Positions 62,064 to 64,000 of a stretch of DNA of 64,000 bases are shown piece by piece (position 1 is the first letter of the stretch; each line of letters begins with the position of its first letter). The DNA lies in NCBI RefSeq assembly GCF_001902295.1, contig NZ_CP018335.1, positions 1,612,001-1,676,000 of the forward strand. Direction: 5' to 3'. The position numbers were made by a program, and so were the translations under genes. The notes beneath the pieces are model-generated. The model saw only the letters and a program-made list of their open reading frames with translations. It was not told where the DNA came from and did no database searches. This DNA is from Clostridium kluyveri (GTDB taxonomy: Bacteria > Bacillota > Clostridia > Clostridiales > Clostridiaceae).

Positions 62064-64000
62064 GTGTATATATATGCAGGTGTAATTGTAAATAACAGTT
62101 TTATAAAATTAGATAAAATTTTTACCTACAAAATACCAGAAAAATTAAAAAACAGAGTAGAGATAGGTTTTAGAGTAAAAGTTCCTTTTGGCAGGGGAAA
62201 TAAAAAATTAGATGGGTTTATAGTTAGACTCTATGGTAAAGAGCAGGAACAAATAGAGATTAAAGAGATTATTGATATCTGTGATGATTTTTCACTTTTC
62301 ACTAAAAAAGATTTAGAGCTTATAGAAAATATGAGGGAAAAATATTTATGTACGTATCTTGAGTGTATAAAAGTATTTATACCACCAGGAATATTTAAAG
62401 GTATAAAAAATAAGAAGAAAAATTTAATCTTTATAGGGAGGAAACTAGAAGAAAAATTTAATAAAGAACCTTATAAGAGTATTTATGAATTAATAAAGAA
62501 GAATAATGGGCTGTATACTAAAAATTTTATAAGTAAAAATTATAATATATCAATGTCCTCTCTAAATACTATGATAAAATATGGGTTTCTTTTATCAGAT
62601 GAGAAAATTATAAATAGATATAATACAGTTCAATATGAAAGCTATTCAAAGAAAAAACTAAATAAAGAACAACAAAATGCGGTGGATAAAATAATAAGTT
62701 CTAATAAAAAAATATTCTTAATTCATGGAGTTACAGGAAGTGGGAAAACTGAAATTTATATGCACATAGTAGAAAAAGCCTTGGAAGAAAATAAGGAATC
62801 CTTGGTATTGGTTCCTGAAATTGTACTTACACCTCAAATGGTTGAAAGATTTAAAGGTAGATTTGGAAAAGATATTAGTGTGGTTCACAGCAAACTTTCA
62901 GAGGGTGAAAGATATGATGAATGGATGAGAGTAAAACAGGGAAAGGTAAAGGTTGCCATAGGTGCAAGATCTGCAATTTTTCTTCCATTTAAGAATTTAG
63001 GTTTTATAATAATAGATGAGGAACATGAAGGAAGTTATAAATCAGACAGCAATCCCAAATATAATGTTAGAGAAATAGGGGAAATGAAATGCAGTCAATA
63101 TGAGTGTAAAATGATACTAGGTTCAGCTACCCCTTCCGTAGAGACTTATTATAGATGTAAAAGGGGAGAAATTGAACTTATAACTATAGAAAATAGAGTA
63201 AATGGAATAAAAATGCCTGAAGTGGAAATTGTTGATATGAGAGAGGAACTTTTAAATAATAACAAGTCCATGTTTAGTAGAGCTTTGTATGAGGCTATTT
63301 GTGATAGACTGATAAAAAAGGAACAAATAATATTATTTTTAAATAGAAGAGGATATTCCACTTTTGTATCCTGTAGAAAATGTGGGTATGTTTTTAAATG
63401 TAATAATTGTGATATATCCTTTACCTATCACTATGATAAAAAAAAGCTCATGTGTCACTACTGTGGAAGTGTAAGTGATATACCAAAGATGTGTCCTAAA
63501 TGTTTTAGTAAATATGTAAAGTATTTTGGGCTTGGAACAGAGAAAGTAGAACAGGAAATAAAAAAATTGTTTCCAGAGGCGAATATACTTAGAATGGATT
63601 TTGATACCACAAGAAGTAAAAATTCTTATGAGAATATTTATAACAGATTCAAAAATAAACAAGCAGATATATTAATAGGTACTCAAATGGTAGCTAAGGG
63701 TTTGGACTTTAAAGATGTGACTCTTGTAGGTGTTATAGCAGCGGATGTGTCTATTAATCTACCAGACTTTAGAGCAGCAGAAAGGACTTATGAGCTTATA
63801 ACTCAAGTTTCAGGAAGAGCTGGAAGAGGGGAAAAGTCAGGAAAAGTAATTGTTCAAACTTATAATCCTGAAAATTATAGTATAAGATGTGCAGCTAGTA
63901 ATGATTATAAGAGTTTTTACCAGGAAGAAATCAGTATAAGGGAAAATATGGAATATCCACCTTTTGTAGATTTACTTCTTATAAATATGAGTAGTAAAAA
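62064..64000 (+). CDS. priA: Primosomal protein N' PriA (partial, cut by window end)
   Basis: GTG start at 62064 behind AAGGGTGA; 645 codons are present and the frame is open to the window edge, so the C-terminus is missing. N-terminal DNA-binding region, helicase Walker A HGVTGSGKTEIY, Walker B IIIDEEHEGSYK, GSATPS, and the zinc-binding region with CRKCGYVFKCNNCD and CHYCG..CPKC cysteine pairs, then RLDFD-type motif IV, GTQMVAKGLDF and QVSGRAGRG. PriA restarts stalled forks by loading the primosome. It follows coaBC, as in many Firmicutes. Confidence 0.95.
   Translation, partial: MYIYAGVIVNNSFIKLDKIFTYKIPEKLKNRVEIGFRVKVPFGRGNKKLDGFIVRLYGKEQEQIEIKEIIDICDDFSLFTKKDLELIENMREKYLCTYLECIKVFIPPGIFKGIKNKKKNLIFIGRKLEEKFNKEPYKSIYELIKKNNGLYTKNFISKNYNISMSSLNTMIKYGFLLSDEKIINRYNTVQYESYSKKKLNKEQQNAVDKIISSNKKIFLIHGVTGSGKTEIYMHIVEKALEENKESLVLVPEIVLTPQMVERFKGRFGKDISVVHSKLSEGERYDEWMRVKQGKVKVAIGARSAIFLPFKNLGFIIIDEEHEGSYKSDSNPKYNVREIGEMKCSQYECKMILGSATPSVETYYRCKRGEIELITIENRVNGIKMPEVEIVDMREELLNNNKSMFSRALYEAICDRLIKKEQIILFLNRRGYSTFVSCRKCGYVFKCNNCDISFTYHYDKKKLMCHYCGSVSDIPKMCPKCFSKYVKYFGLGTEKVEQEIKKLFPEANILRMDFDTTRSKNSYENIYNRFKNKQADILIGTQMVAKGLDFKDVTLVGVIAADVSINLPDFRAAERTYELITQVSGRAGRGEKSGKVIVQTYNPENYSIRCAASNDYKSFYQEEISIRENMEYPPFVDLLLINMSSK

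Noticed and set aside
62064..64000. Frameshift in priA suggested by the lack of a complete reading frame
   Set aside because: Translation from GTG 62064 stays open and on motif to the window end; it is only cut by the edge.

Overview
The window looks like chromosomal DNA of an endospore-forming, low-GC Clostridium (cluster I). It is strongly AT-rich, uses A/T-ending codons and frequent TTG/GTG starts, and carries sigE, sigG, sigK, spoIIGA and spoIVA. The gene orders iscR-iscS-iscU, alaS-ireB-ruvX-yrzB-fur, ftsA-ftsZ-spoIIGA-sigE-sigG-nrdR and remA-gmk-rpoZ-coaBC-priA are typical of the group. The overall order resembles the C. kluyveri / C. ljungdahlii branch, but that is an impression from memory, not a search. 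No rRNA, tRNA or CRISPR array was seen.

Layout. 1-2.9 kb, mostly minus strand: a SAM-I (S-box) leader whose gene lies just outside the window, a membrane-anchored metallophosphoesterase and rarA. 3-5.1 kb: the Fe-S assembly operon iscR-iscS-iscU. 5.2-6.8 kb: a PRC-barrel protein and an AI-2E-family permease. 6.9-11.1 kb: an island of different base composition with a tail-to-tail histidine kinase and response regulator, then an IS110-family element with a structured leader that could be its bridge RNA. 11.5-14.2 kb: a frameshifted polysaccharide deacetylase and a secreted CWB2 cell-wall protein. 14.2-25.7 kb: T-box-controlled alaS, then ireB, ruvX, yrzB, fur, an RNase J, typA, mltG, trmR and a U32/TrhP protein. 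25.8-31 kb: a penicillin-binding protein, an uninterrupted sigK, pilT and a processive glycosyltransferase. 31.8-38.6 kb: ftsA-ftsZ, then the sporulation cascade (spoIIGA-sigE, sigG, ylmC), nrdR and ylmD. 38.6-47.2 kb: a full phosphate regulon (phoP-phoR, pstSCAB-phoU, then a DUF47-Pit low-affinity system). 47.5-51.2 kb: a DUF512 radical-SAM-like protein, der and gpsA. 51.3-56.8 kb: a cell-envelope glycosylation module with a GT39 enzyme and a GT2 enzyme flanking a two-component system. 57-64 kb: spoIVA, yicC, remA, gmk, rpoZ, coaBC and a priA cut by the window end.

Most striking unexplained signal: a structured element of about 120-155 nt occurs four times (about 2728-2847 minus, 14162-14317, 31551-31707, 47362-47491). 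A fifth, 5'-end-only relative lies at about 53527-53592. The best-conserved core is closed by a TTATC/GATAA helix and holds an internal hairpin whose bases co-vary between copies. Three copies lie in the 5' leaders of co-oriented genes (rarA, ftsA, the DUF512 gene) and one lies upstream of the alaS promoter and T-box. I cannot match it to a known RNA family. It could be a cis-regulatory RNA, a small RNA family, or a non-autonomous mobile palindromic element. Other points of interest are the candidate IS110 bridge RNA, the A6-tract frameshift in the deacetylase, an apparent ATA start after a strong Shine-Dalgarno in the acquired kinase, a heptamer tandem repeat over a stop codon, and a shared operator-like motif before both glycosyltransferase genes.
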